From Caulobacteraceae bacterium (GTDB lineage: Bacteria > Pseudomonadota > Alphaproteobacteria > Caulobacterales > Caulobacteraceae): 54,518 bases of DNA. Within the stretch, counting starts at the first letter, position 1. The number at the start of each line of letters is the position of its first letter. The stretch covers positions 1-54,518 of the forward strand of contig JAIBAU010000019.1 in assembly GCA_019695035.1 (NCBI GenBank), in the 5' to 3' direction. Below are positions 8,807-17,019 of the stretch, one piece after another. The position numbers were made by a program, and so were the translations under genes. The notes beneath the pieces were generated by a model that saw only the letters and a program-made list of their open reading frames with translations, searched no databases and had not been told where the DNA came from.

Positions 8807-10366
8807 TCACGGCGTCGGGGCCCCGCCCTCCCCGCCCCGCAGTTGTCCGTAGACCGCGTCGAAAGCCTTGAGGCCGGGGCTGTCGGGGGCCGGGCCGGCG
8901 GTAATGCGCTCCCCGAGGTAGAGGGTGTCGCGAGGCGCCGAGCCGAAGCGCGGCCACCGCGGCAGTCCGTCGAGATTGGGGTCGCCGTCCCGGGCGAACG
9001 TCACCCAGTAGTCCATCATCCCCTGGGACAGGACGCGGTCGGCGCCGGTCCACGGCCAGGTCGCCGGCTCGAGGTGTCCAAACATGTACCAGAGATCCAC
9101 GAAGTGGGCCGCGCCCCAGCCCGCGTAGATCGACCCGGCCGGCGCGGGAAGCTTGCGGGTGAACTGGTAAAGGTAGGCCGGCCGGCCCGACCTGGCCTGC
9201 AGGCGCGCCCAGGCCAGCATGTCCCAGCCGAACCGCAGGTCGCGCTCGAAATCGGCGCGCGCCTGGCGCGCTTCGGCGTCCGTCGTGAAGGGGTAGGCCT
9301 CGACCAGCGGCGGCGGCAGGGGGCCCCAGTGGGCGGCCAGGTCGGCGCCGTAGTTCTGGGCCGTCACGCCGCTGAAGTCCCCGAGCGAGCGTCCCTCCTC
9401 GGCGTTGTACCCGATCAGGACGGGGACGTCGGCCTGCCGGCCGGCGGCGAAAACGCTCCACGGCGTTTCGGGCAGCACCGCGGGCTCGATGACGGGGTGT
9501 GAGGCCGCGCCCGCTCCCGGGGCCAGCAGCGCCTCGGCGGGCAGCCGGCGGAGGGCCGCGATCGAGCCGGCGCCGAGCGACCTCGCGTAGGCCTGGCCGT
9601 CGCGCTCGGCGTTGGCGAGCAGGTAGGCGGGGGCGATCTGCACCGGCTCGAAGAAGCCGCCGCTCTGTCCGATGGCGCGCTGGAACAGGCCTCGCGCGGC
9701 CGGGGAGGCCATCAGGATCGACACCGACATCGCCCCGGCCGACTGCCCGGCGATGGTCACCCGGTCCGGATCGCCGCCGAACGCGGCGATGTTGCGACGG
9801 ACCCACCGGAGGGCCGCGATCTGGTCCATGAGGCCGTAGTTGCCCGAGGCGTGCAGCGGCGATTCCGCGCTCAGTTCCGGATGGGCCAGGAATCCGAAGA
9901 CGCCAAGACGGTAGGCCACGCTGACCACGACCACGCCTTTCCTGGCCAGGGCGTCGCCCGCATAGAGCGGCATGGCCGTCGATCCGTTGGCGAAACCGCC
10001 GCCGTGGATCCACACGATCACCGGTCGCCGCGCGCGCCCGGCGTCGGCGGGCGCCCAGACGTTCAGGTACAGGCAGTCCTCGCTGATCGTCGGGGGCGCC
10101 TCGCCCGGCATGGAGACCCCTTCCTGCTGGCAGGCGGGCGCGAAGGCCGTCGCCCTGCGAACGCCGCGCCACGGAGCGGCCGGCTGCGGCGCGCGCCAGC
10201 GCAGGTCGCCCACGGGGGGCGCAGCGAAGGGCAGGCCGCGGTAGACGGTCACGCCCTCTTCGCGCAGGCCTTCGACAAGCCCGGACTCGACGCGCACGGC
10301 CGCCCTCGCGTCGGCGGCGAACAACAGGGCGACGAACGCGGCCAGGGCGGCGATCAAACGGGCCAT
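8807..10366 (-). CDS. Secreted type B carboxylesterase
   Basis: 519 residues with a signal peptide (MARLIAALAAFVALLFAADA, cleavage near RAA). Carboxylesterase type B features: the RYRGxPFAAPPVGxLRWxxP-like entry (VYRGLPFAAPPVGDLRWRAP), the second signature SEDCLYLNVW at about 95-104, oxyanion HGGGF at 121-125, and the nucleophile elbow G-Q-S209-A-G-A. A likely acid lies in GYNAEEGRSLG and a histidine in AAHFVDLWYMFG. It hydrolyses carboxylic esters in the periplasm or outside; the natural substrate is unknown. Start 10366 has a GAGGAGA ribosome site; an upstream in-frame start would spoil the signal peptide. It is divergent, by 140 bp, from a LytTR regulator, its most likely controller (inference). 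Confidence 0.9.
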   Translation of the reverse strand: MARLIAALAAFVALLFAADARAAVRVESGLVEGLREEGVTVYRGLPFAAPPVGDLRWRAPQPAAPWRGVRRATAFAPACQQEGVSMPGEAPPTISEDCLYLNVWAPADAGRARRPVIVWIHGGGFANGSTAMPLYAGDALARKGVVVVSVAYRLGVFGFLAHPELSAESPLHASGNYGLMDQIAALRWVRRNIAAFGGDPDRVTIAGQSAGAMSVSILMASPAARGLFQRAIGQSGGFFEPVQIAPAYLLANAERDGQAYARSLGAGSIAALRRLPAEALLAPGAGAASHPVIEPAVLPETPWSVFAAGRQADVPVLIGYNAEEGRSLGDFSGVTAQNYGADLAAHWGPLPPPLVEAYPFTTDAEARQARADFERDLRFGWDMLAWARLQARSGRPAYLYQFTRKLPAPAGSIYAGWGAAHFVDLWYMFGHLEPATWPWTGADRVLSQGMMDYWVTFARDGDPNLDGLPRWPRFGSAPRDTLYLGERITAGPAPDSPGLKAFDAVYGQLRGGEGGAPTP

Positions 10367-10506
10367 CGGGGATCTCCTCGCATGCAGGGCGGGATCGTCG
10401 CCCGGCCGGCGGATCGGGTCTGCACGGCCCATCCCATCCTGCGCACGGTTCGTCACTTGGGCGACGCAACTGGACGCCGGCGTTCCTCTGGCCGCAGAGT
10501 GGCGGC

Positions 10507-11346
10507 ATGTCTTCGCCGACCGCCCCGGTCCCGGCCGTCACTCCCCTGCCCCCGCCGGGGTGGCTGCGGGAGGTCGCGCTCGGCTTCGCCTACTGGCTGG
10601 CGTTCCTGCTCCTGCTCGAGCCCGGCAACGTCGTCCGCGCGCTGGGCGTCGGACGCACCCTGGACTGGGGCGCAGTGACCGTCCGCATCCTGGGCGCGGC
10701 CGCCCTGGGCGCTTCGGTCACGCCGCTGCTCCTGGCGCTGGTGCGGACCTTCCCGGTCGAGCCGGGCCGTATCTGGCTGTCGGCCCTGGTCCACGTCATC
10801 GCCTGCGCGGCGATCGCGGCCCTGCTCATCGTGGTCTCCTGCCTGCTGGCGGCGGCGTTGCTGCCGCACGAGGTGCGGCCGCTCGCGGTCGCCATCCGCG
10901 ACGAGATGGCCGGCAACTGGGCGCTGCTCGGATATTGCATCGCCGCCTTCGTCGCCGGGGCCCACGTGCTGCGCCATCTTCGCGGCCGCGGGGAAGGCCC
11001 GCCTTCCGGGGAAGGCTACCTCCAGCAGGTCACGGTCCCGTCGCGGGGGCGCACGCGGGTCCTGGACCTGTCCTCGGTCCACTGGATCGAGACCCAGGGC
11101 AACTACCTGGCTCTGCACGCCGCGGACGGCGCCCACCTGATCCGCCAGACCCTGCGGGGCTTCGAGGCCAGGCTGGATCCGCAGCGCTTCGTCCGCATCC
11201 ATCGCCGGGCCATGGCCGCCGTCAGCCAGATCGACCAGATCACGCCGCTCGAAGGCGGCGACGCCGCCCTGCGGCTGAAGTCGGGCGCGGAACTGAGGCT
11301 CAGCCGCAGTCACCGTCGCGAGGTGATGCGCCGGCTGACCGCCTAG
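10507..11346 (+). CDS. Membrane-anchored LytTR-family transcription regulator
   Basis: 279 residues. The first about 160 hold four hydrophobic segments (LGFAYWLAFLLLLEPG, ILGAAALGASVTPLLLALV, ALVHVIACAAIAALLIVVSCLLAAALL, LLGYCIAAFVAGAHVL); residues about 180-279 are a LytTR DNA-binding domain (VHWIETQGNYLALHAADG, HLIRQTLRGFEARLDPQRFVRIHR, LRLKSGAELRLSRSHRREV). No receiver domain is present, so this is a one-component membrane sensor/regulator rather than a two-component response regulator. It is transcribed away from the carboxylesterase gene, and its stop shares a CTAG with the convergent Nudix gene. LytTR proteins bind pairs of short direct repeats; I could not identify a convincing pair in the 140-bp intergenic region. 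Confidence 0.88.
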   Translation: MSSPTAPVPAVTPLPPPGWLREVALGFAYWLAFLLLLEPGNVVRALGVGRTLDWGAVTVRILGAAALGASVTPLLLALVRTFPVEPGRIWLSALVHVIACAAIAALLIVVSCLLAAALLPHEVRPLAVAIRDEMAGNWALLGYCIAAFVAGAHVLRHLRGRGEGPPSGEGYLQQVTVPSRGRTRVLDLSSVHWIETQGNYLALHAADGAHLIRQTLRGFEARLDPQRFVRIHRRAMAAVSQIDQITPLEGGDAALRLKSGAELRLSRSHRREVMRRLTA

Positions 11347-12017
11347 GCCGGTCCCGCGTCTTGGGAGTCCGGGACGCCGATGAGCGCGCCCTCCTCATCG
11401 TCTCCGTTCAGCCGCGCCCGCAGCGCGCGGATCATTCCCGCCGTCGCCCCCCAGATGTCCTGGCTCTCCCAGGGAATGCGATAGAACCAGCGCTTGCGGC
11501 CATTGCGTTCATAGAAGGCGCGGAGGTGGTTGGCCTCGTCCATCAGGAAGTCGAACGGCGTCTCGAAGGCCTCGGCCACCTCGGCCGGATTGAGGTTCAG
11601 GGAAAAGCCGGGCCGGACCAGGGCCACCACCGGGGTGACGACATAGCCGGTGACCGTCTCATAGCGATGCGACAGGCCGAGCGGCTCGACGAACCCGGGC
11701 TCGAGGCCGACCTCTTCCATGGCCTCGCGCAGCGCGGCCTCCACGACTCCCTCGCCGGGATCGAGCCGTCCGCCGGGGAACGCCACCTGGCCGGAGTGGC
11801 TGCTCATGGTGTCGGCTCGCCGGGTCAGCAGCACCGTCGGTCCCTGCGCATGGTCCACCACCGGGATCAACACGGCGGCGTCGCGCAGCGCCGGGCGGTC
11901 GGTGGGCCGGAACTCCGGGTTCAGGTCGTAGTCCGAGTGCGACGGCGCGGCGGCCGGATTCCAGCTGTCGAGCGGATCCAGCGCCGCCTGCAACTGCATG
12001 CGCAGCGACGGCGTCAC
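11343..12017 (-). CDS. CoA-type Nudix hydrolase (NudL-like)
   Basis: 224 residues. A full Nudix box at 83-105 (GRLDPGEGVVEAALREAMEEVGL) is preceded by LLTRRADTMSSHSGQVAFPGG, the element that marks coenzyme A pyrophosphatase-type Nudix enzymes; these cut CoA and derivatives into 3',5'-ADP and phosphopantetheine. Preference for CoA is inferred from that motif. The start is a GTG at 12017 overlapping the upstream DUF1285 stop (GTGA), so the two are probably translationally coupled, and DUF1285 next to a CoA Nudix enzyme is a pairing I know from other alphaproteobacteria. The stop shares CTAG with the convergent LytTR gene. Confidence 0.9.
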   Translation of the reverse strand: MTPSLRMQLQAALDPLDSWNPAAAPSHSDYDLNPEFRPTDRPALRDAAVLIPVVDHAQGPTVLLTRRADTMSSHSGQVAFPGGRLDPGEGVVEAALREAMEEVGLEPGFVEPLGLSHRYETVTGYVVTPVVALVRPGFSLNLNPAEVAEAFETPFDFLMDEANHLRAFYERNGRKRWFYRIPWESQDIWGATAGMIRALRARLNGDDEEGALIGVPDSQDAGPA

Positions 12018-12586
12018 GCGCGGTGGATCCCGGCCGGACCGAGCGGGAAGAACACCCCGGCCGAGCGGACCCCCAGCTGCGGACCGTGCGGCGTCTCGCG
12101 TTCCTCGGCCAGGGCCACCAGCTCGTAGAAGACCGGGCGGTCGATACGCGCCTCCAGCCCTCGCCGGACGTGGACGTAGGGAGCGGGCTCGCCGGTGGCG
12201 GGGTCGGTCTCGACCCGGATGGGATTCTCCTCGCCGGCCACCGTCTCGTCGCCGACGTCGGTGGTGAACACCAGGGCGCCGTCACGGAGGTCGACCCGCA
12301 CGGCATGGAAGGGCGCGTCCTCCACCGTAATGCGCATCTTCTCGACGGGCGTGACCAGGAAGTAGCCGTCCGGGTCCCTGCGCAGCACGGTCGAGAACAG
12401 CCGCACCAGCTCCTTGCGGCCGATCGGCGAACCTTCGTGCATCCAGAGGCCGTCACGGCGGATGACGATGTCGATGTCGCCGCAGTTCTCGGGATGCCAC
12501 AGGTGCACCGGCGGCAGGCCGCGCCGCGGCTGGGCGGCGGCGATGGCGGCGAGGCCGGCGGGGCTGTTCGGCGCGGGGTTGCTCAC
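12014..12586 (-). CDS. DUF1285 family protein
   Basis: 190 residues matching DUF1285 as I know it: LPPVHLWHPENCGDIDIVIR, then GLWMHEGSPIGRKELVRLFSTVLR, DPDGYFLVTPVEKMRITVEDAPF and the ETDPATGEPAPYVHVRRGLEA segment. It is a small cytoplasmic protein of unknown function without an obvious active site. It starts with GTG at 12586. The 3' end overlaps the Nudix gene start by 4 bases. The 294 bases upstream (12587-12880) hold no gene I can support; they presumably carry its promoter. Confidence 0.85.
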   Translation of the reverse strand: MSNPAPNSPAGLAAIAAAQPRRGLPPVHLWHPENCGDIDIVIRRDGLWMHEGSPIGRKELVRLFSTVLRRDPDGYFLVTPVEKMRITVEDAPFHAVRVDLRDGALVFTTDVGDETVAGEENPIRVETDPATGEPAPYVHVRRGLEARIDRPVFYELVALAEERETPHGPQLGVRSAGVFFPLGPAGIHRA

Positions 12587-12880
12587 GCGTCACGCCTACG
12601 CCCGGGCGCGTCCGGATGGAAGCGGGTCGCGTTGCGGATCACGCGGCAATTGACCCTTGATCCGGCCCCCCGGGTCAAGCCCGTCGCTCCGCTCGGCCGA
12701 GGCCGGGACGCGCCCGCATACTTCGCGCCGGGCGATCGTACCAGGCGACCGGAAAAACGATCCAGCGCACCGCGAAACGGGGCCGACTGACCGCCGGAAT
12801 TCACCTTGTGCAGAGTGAAAAATTCTTTCCTTGCAGAGGCTTGCCGGATCGGGAGAGGCTTGTGGAATGCGCCCGCCCGA

Positions 12881-13381
12881 TCAGCCCTTTTCCACCGCCC
12901 CCGCCGGGGCCGCCCCGGTTTGGGTCCGGATCAGCACTCGCTTCGGATCCGCCGGTCCCGGCAGCCGCGCGCCCTCGGCCCGGACAAAGCCGAAGCGGCC
13001 GAAGTAGGGGGCGTCGCCGACCAGCAGAACCGCCCTCAGGCCACGGGCCTGCGCCTCGGCCAGGCACTGCTCCACCAGCCGGGCTCCCAGTCCGCCCTTG
13101 CGGAGCCTCGCGTCGACCGCGATGGGGCCGAGGAACGCCGCGGGTTCGCCGCCGATGCGGATCGGCCAGAGGCGGACGCTGCCCACCACCCGCTGGCCGT
13201 CGCGCGCCACGAAGCCGGCCAGGGGGGTCGAGCCCTCCCGCAGACGCTCCGCGGTCTTGGCGAAGCGACCGGGCCCGAAGGCGGCGGCGACCAGCGCCTC
13301 GACGCCGAAGCGGTCGCCCGTCGCCTCGGAGACGATGGGCAGGTCGGCGGCATCGCCGATGGATTCTGGGGCAGCGGGCAT
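12881..13381 (-). CDS. GNAT family N-acetyltransferase
   Basis: 166 residues. The acetyl-CoA-binding signature is IAVDARLRKGGLGARLVEQCL (RxxGxG/A pyrophosphate loop), preceded by the strand VVGSVRLWPIRIGGEPAAFLG. It is followed by LRAVLLVGDAPYFGRFGF, the pattern of the YhbS-like (COG3153) subgroup. It would acetylate an unknown primary amine with acetyl-CoA in the cytosol. The ATG at 13381 has GGAGAGG just upstream and is preferred to an in-frame start at 13432. It stands alone between the DUF1285 gene and the enoyl-CoA hydratase, all on the minus strand. Confidence 0.87.
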   Translation of the reverse strand: MPAAPESIGDAADLPIVSEATGDRFGVEALVAAAFGPGRFAKTAERLREGSTPLAGFVARDGQRVVGSVRLWPIRIGGEPAAFLGPIAVDARLRKGGLGARLVEQCLAEAQARGLRAVLLVGDAPYFGRFGFVRAEGARLPGPADPKRVLIRTQTGAAPAGAVEKG

Positions 13382-13449
13382 GGCCTCTCCAACGCGGGCC
13401 GCGCACTTAGGCTGCGCAGCGGGCCGCGTCAAAGACTATTCGTCTAAAC

Positions 13450-14217
13450 TCATGACACCTTGGAGAAATCCGGAGGCCGGCGTTCGGCGAAGGCGGTGAA
13501 GGCTTCGCGCGCCTCGGGCGAGGTCAGCTGGCTGCCGAAGGCCTCGTTCTCGCGCTCCATCTGGCTCCACAGCCGGGCGGCGTCGCGCATCAGCCGCTTC
13601 GTCAGTTGCAGCGAGCGAGGGGCGCGCTTGGCAAGCTCCTGCGCGGCCTTCAGCGCCGCGGCCTCGACCTCGGCGGCGGGGAGTGCGGCGTTGGCGATGC
13701 CCCAGGCGGCCGCCTGGCTGCCGCTGACCACCTCGCCCAGGGCGAACATGGAGAAGGCCCGCTGGTGGCCGATGGCCAGGGGCAGCAGGATCGTCGAGGC
13801 CGCCTCCGGCGCGAGCGCCAGGTTCACGAACGGCGTCGACAGCCGCGCGTCCTCGGCCACATAGACCAGGTCCGAATTCAACAGCAGGGTCGTGCCGATG
13901 CCGACCGCCGCTCCCTTCACCGCCGCGACCACCGGCTTGTCGAAGTGCGCCAGGGCCTTGAGCACCCGGAACACGTTCATGCCCCCGCCGCCGCCCATGG
14001 CGATGGCCACGAAGTCATTGATGTCGTTGCCGGCCGAGAAGCTGTCCCCCTCCCCGCGGAACAGGACCACGCGCACCTGGTCGTTCGACCCTGCGTCCTC
14101 GAGCGCGTCGGCGACCACCTTGTACATGGCGTCAGTGATGGCGTTCTTCTTCTCCGGCCGCGCAAAGCTGATGGTCAGCACCCCGGCTTCGAGGCTGGTG
14201 GTCACCGCGTCGGTCAT
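13450..14217 (-). CDS. Enoyl-CoA hydratase/isomerase family protein
   Basis: 255 residues of the crotonase superfamily. The N-terminal ISFARPEKKNAITDAMY substrate loop, SAGNDINDF (first oxyanion strand), KPVVAAVKGAAVGIGTTLLLNSDLVYVAEDA (oxyanion-hole GxG region) and FVNLALAPEAAST are visible. Family members hydrate or isomerise enoyl-CoA esters, as in beta-oxidation; the acyl substrate is not evident. The ATG at 14217 is preceded by GGAGACAAGG. It lies 14 bases after the metallo-beta-lactamase gene at 14232 and should be cotranscribed with it. Confidence 0.9.
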   Translation of the reverse strand: MTDAVTTSLEAGVLTISFARPEKKNAITDAMYKVVADALEDAGSNDQVRVVLFRGEGDSFSAGNDINDFVAIAMGGGGGMNVFRVLKALAHFDKPVVAAVKGAAVGIGTTLLLNSDLVYVAEDARLSTPFVNLALAPEAASTILLPLAIGHQRAFSMFALGEVVSGSQAAAWGIANAALPAAEVEAAALKAAQELAKRAPRSLQLTKRLMRDAARLWSQMERENEAFGSQLTSPEAREAFTAFAERRPPDFSKVS

Positions 14218-14231
14218 CGTCCTTGTCTCCG

Positions 14232-15314
14232 TTAGATCGCCCGCCACCAGAGCACGCCCTGGTCGTCGGCTTCACACGCGGCCACGCCGCGTTCCTTGAG
14301 GCAGTTGAGGTGGGCCAGGCTCTCGCCCGTGGCCATGCCCAGCATGTCGTCGCCGACCTGGCGCGCGAACAGCGAGGGGAAGACGTCGATGGCGCGCTTC
14401 GGCTCCTGCAGGGCGCGGGTGAGCCGCTCCAGCGAGCGCTCGTGTCCACGGGTCAGGGCGCGCGTCCGTTCGTGCAGGCCATAGAAGGGCAGGCCGTGGC
14501 TGGGCAGCACCAGGGCGTCGGCGGGCGCCTCGCGCTCCAGCTTGGCCAGCGACTCCAGCCAGTCGCTCAGCGGGTCCGCGTCGGGCTCGGTCGGCCAGAC
14601 CGAAACGTTGGAGCTGATCTTGGGCAGCACCTGGTCGCCCGAAATCAGCAGCTTGCCCTCCTCGCGATAGAGGCAGGCGTGCTCGGGCGAATGCCCGTTG
14701 CCGAAGATGACCCGCCAGGGCTTGCCGTCGATGGCCACGAACTGCCCCTCCTCCAGCCGGCGGTAGCTGTCGGGCATGTGATGGATAGCCTTGCCGAAAC
14801 CGCCGAAACGGATCTTCCAGTTGGCGACCTGCTCCTCGCTCCAGCCGATCGAGCGGTAGAACCGCGCGCCGTCTTCGGGGGCCTCCTTGCCCGTGTCCGC
14901 GGCCAGCATGCGGCAGGTAATGTACTCCAGCCGGCTCATCCAGAGCCGGCAGTCGAAGCGTTTCACCAGCCAGCCTGCCAGTCCCACGTGGTCGGGGTGC
15001 ATGTGGGTGCAGATGACCCGGGTCACCGGACGGTTCTCCAGCGGTCCGGCGAAGGCCTGCTCCCAGACCTCCATGGCCTGCTTCATGCGCACCCCGGTGT
15101 CGACGACCGTCCAGCCGTCGCCGTCCCGCAGCGCCCATACGTTGATGTGGTCGAGCTGGAACGGAAGCGGCTGGCGCAGCCACAGCACGCCGTCTGCAAC
15201 CTCGACCGCCTCGCCCGGCCCCGGGGCGTCCTCGAAGGGGTATTCGAGTCGGGCCTTGGGTTCCGAAATCGAGAGGTCGGAAAGGCTTTCGTCCGGGGAG
15301 GCGCGCTCGGCCAA
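14232..15314 (-). CDS. Metallo-beta-lactamase fold hydrolase
   Basis: 360 residues with the metal-binding motif T-H104-M-H106-P-D108-H109-V-G, then GNGHSPEHACLYREEGKLLISGDQVL supplying the third histidine and bridging aspartate. The C-terminal quarter is helical. This large MBL subgroup commonly sits beside fatty-acid or acyl-CoA genes, here an enoyl-CoA hydratase; a thioester or lactone substrate is plausible but inferred. The start is a TTG at 15314 with AAAGGA about 7 bases upstream and no in-frame ATG. A 20-bp palindrome just upstream (15341-15360) looks like a TetR-family operator. Confidence 0.9.
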   Translation of the reverse strand: MAERASPDESLSDLSISEPKARLEYPFEDAPGPGEAVEVADGVLWLRQPLPFQLDHINVWALRDGDGWTVVDTGVRMKQAMEVWEQAFAGPLENRPVTRVICTHMHPDHVGLAGWLVKRFDCRLWMSRLEYITCRMLAADTGKEAPEDGARFYRSIGWSEEQVANWKIRFGGFGKAIHHMPDSYRRLEEGQFVAIDGKPWRVIFGNGHSPEHACLYREEGKLLISGDQVLPKISSNVSVWPTEPDADPLSDWLESLAKLEREAPADALVLPSHGLPFYGLHERTRALTRGHERSLERLTRALQEPKRAIDVFPSLFARQVGDDMLGMATGESLAHLNCLKERGVAACEADDQGVLWWRAI

Positions 15315-15340
15315 GTCCGTATCCTTTGAAAACGCTTACG

Positions 15341-15360
15341 GGATGAACATGCGTTCATTC
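15341..15360. promoter_or_regulatory. Palindrome resembling a TetR-family operator
   Basis: GGATGAAC-ATGC-GTTCATTC: 8-base arms with one mismatch (6 inner bases perfect) around a 4-base spacer. It lies 27 bases upstream of the metallo-beta-lactamase start and about 130 bases before the divergent repeat protein. The GAAC-N4-GTTC core resembles operators of TetR regulators of fatty-acid genes. Confidence 0.5.
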
Positions 15361-15488
15361 CACCGCCGCGTCAAAGCCGCTTTGAAACCTCAACCAGAAC
15401 ACCGTCATGCGGGAGGAGAGCGGGCTTGACCACGGGCGGCTGCAAGCGCAAGCGTGCCGCCGAAAACCTGAGTTCTGGGAGGAACCCA

Positions 15489-16949
15489 ATGAAGCGTATG
15501 GCGCTCACCCTGGCGCTGATGTCCGGCCTCGTGCTGGGCAGCGTCGCCATCACGACCGCGGTGAACGCGGCGCCCAGCCGCTCGCGTGACCTGCGCGGGC
15601 CGCAGGAAGTCCGCGGCGCCGATGGCGAGCTGGTTCGCGACGGCAAGGCCATCACCCCCGAAGAGTCGAAGGCCCTGGCCATGGCCGAGGCGCCGGCGGT
15701 GCTGCAGCGCGCCAACACGGTCTGCACGATCACCGACGCCCTCGCCACCGGCAACGGCAAGGTGACCATCAACGGGGCCCAGGTCGAGGTTAAGACCTAC
15801 GAAGTGGCGTGCTCGGAAGGCCTTGGCTACCTCCTGCAGGACCGCGGCGCCGGCGGCGCCTTCGCGTTCGACTGCATCCAGGTCGCGGCCTCCAACGCGG
15901 CCACCGCCGCGGCCGCCCCCGCCGCCGCCACGCCTGCGCGCGGACAGGCGGCTCCGGCGGCCGCCCCGCAGTCCTGCCGCCTGTCGGCCAACCAGAACGC
16001 GGTCGCCATGATCCAGCCGGTCATGACCGCGACCGGCAAGACCTGCGCCGTCAGCAATGTCGCCTTCCTCGGTCAGAGCGCCACCAGCGGCCTGCGCCGC
16101 TACGAGGTCGCCTGCGGCGCCAGCATCGGCTACATCATCGACCGTCCGGCCACGGGCGCCCCGACGGCTGTGGACTGCATCTCGGCCAGCGCCAGCGGAG
16201 CCGAGTGCAAGCTGACGTCCAAGGAACAGATCAACGCCTACATCGGCTCGATCGCCACCCGCTCGGGCCGCCCCTGCAATATCTCCGGCACGCGCGTGAT
16301 GGGCTCCACCAGCTCGGGTTCGACCTACTACGAACTGGCCTGCGCCGGAGCCCAGGGCTACGTCATGGAAACCAAGGGCGGCGCTTTCGTCCGCGCCATC
16401 GACTGCCTCGAGGCGGCCGGCATCGGCGGGGGTTGCACCCTGACCAACGTCGCCGCGGTGGCCGAGGCCCGCGAAGGTGAGTACCTGCAGGCGCTGCGCG
16501 CCAAGGGCATCGCCTGCGCCGGCACCGAGTTCCGCGTGCTGGGCCACGACAGCCGCAACCGCGACGTCGTCGAGTTCAAGTGCACGGACCGGCCGGCCGG
16601 ACTGGTCGCCTTCGTTCCCAAGCCAGGTTCGGGCACGACCGACATCACCAACTTCGACTGCTTCGAGGCCGAGGGTCGTTCGCTGCAGTGCCAGCTGACC
16701 AGCCACGCCGACCTGGCCCAGCGCCTGAAGGTCTCTATGGCCGCCAAGAATTGCGACGTCTCCAACTACGCCGTCCGCGGCGCGTCGGAGACCGATGGTC
16801 TGGTGGTCGAGGTGTCCTGCCGCGGCTCGGAAGCCAAGGGCTACATCATCGACCTGCCGGAGGACCGCGGCCCGTTCACCACGGCGAACAGCTGCGCCCA
16901 GGCCGCCTCGCGCGGGTCGGAGCCCTGCCGCCTGCCCGAGAACAGGTAA
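15489..16949 (+). CDS. Secreted protein of five four-cysteine repeats, function unknown
   Basis: 486 residues with a signal peptide at 1-28 (MKRMALTLALMSGLVLGSVA...) and a GGGAGG ribosome site before ATG 15489. After an acidic linker come five repeats of about 76-85 residues, each with the pattern CxL/CxI ... C(N/A)xS ... Y/F-E-V/L-xC ... GY ... DC. Cysteines: repeat 1 C79, C108, C129 (second missing); repeat 2 C163, C186, C209, C230; repeat 3 C240, C263, C285, C306; repeat 4 C316, C343, C365, C391; repeat 5 C401, C422, C444, C469. The chain ends with C480-R-L, the start of a further repeat. An Ala/Pro-rich linker (about 131-160) separates repeats 1 and 2. Even cysteine counts suggest disulfides in the periplasm or outside the cell. 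I do not recognise a named family. A strong terminator follows. Confidence 0.85.
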   Translation: MKRMALTLALMSGLVLGSVAITTAVNAAPSRSRDLRGPQEVRGADGELVRDGKAITPEESKALAMAEAPAVLQRANTVCTITDALATGNGKVTINGAQVEVKTYEVACSEGLGYLLQDRGAGGAFAFDCIQVAASNAATAAAAPAAATPARGQAAPAAAPQSCRLSANQNAVAMIQPVMTATGKTCAVSNVAFLGQSATSGLRRYEVACGASIGYIIDRPATGAPTAVDCISASASGAECKLTSKEQINAYIGSIATRSGRPCNISGTRVMGSTSSGSTYYELACAGAQGYVMETKGGAFVRAIDCLEAAGIGGGCTLTNVAAVAEAREGEYLQALRAKGIACAGTEFRVLGHDSRNRDVVEFKCTDRPAGLVAFVPKPGSGTTDITNFDCFEAEGRSLQCQLTSHADLAQRLKVSMAAKNCDVSNYAVRGASETDGLVVEVSCRGSEAKGYIIDLPEDRGPFTTANSCAQAASRGSEPCRLPENR

Positions 16950-16973
16950 CCTTCTACGGAATGCTTGAAGACG

Positions 16974-17006
16974 ACGGCCCCCGGAGTAGCCTCCGGGGGC
17001 CGTTTT
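16974..17006 (+). terminator. Strong intrinsic terminator after the cysteine-repeat gene
   Basis: Perfect 13-bp stem (16974-16986 with 16991-17003) around the loop TAGC, followed by TTTT. It separates the repeat protein from the cytochrome c gene that begins 14 bases later. Confidence 0.9.
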
Positions 17007-17019
17007 CGTTGGGGGATCG

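Noticed and set aside
12587-12880. 294-base gap checked for a missed gene or RNA
   Set aside because: Short ORFs on both strands lack ribosome sites and hydrophobic or motif content; no convincing hairpin. Probably the promoter region of the DUF1285 gene.
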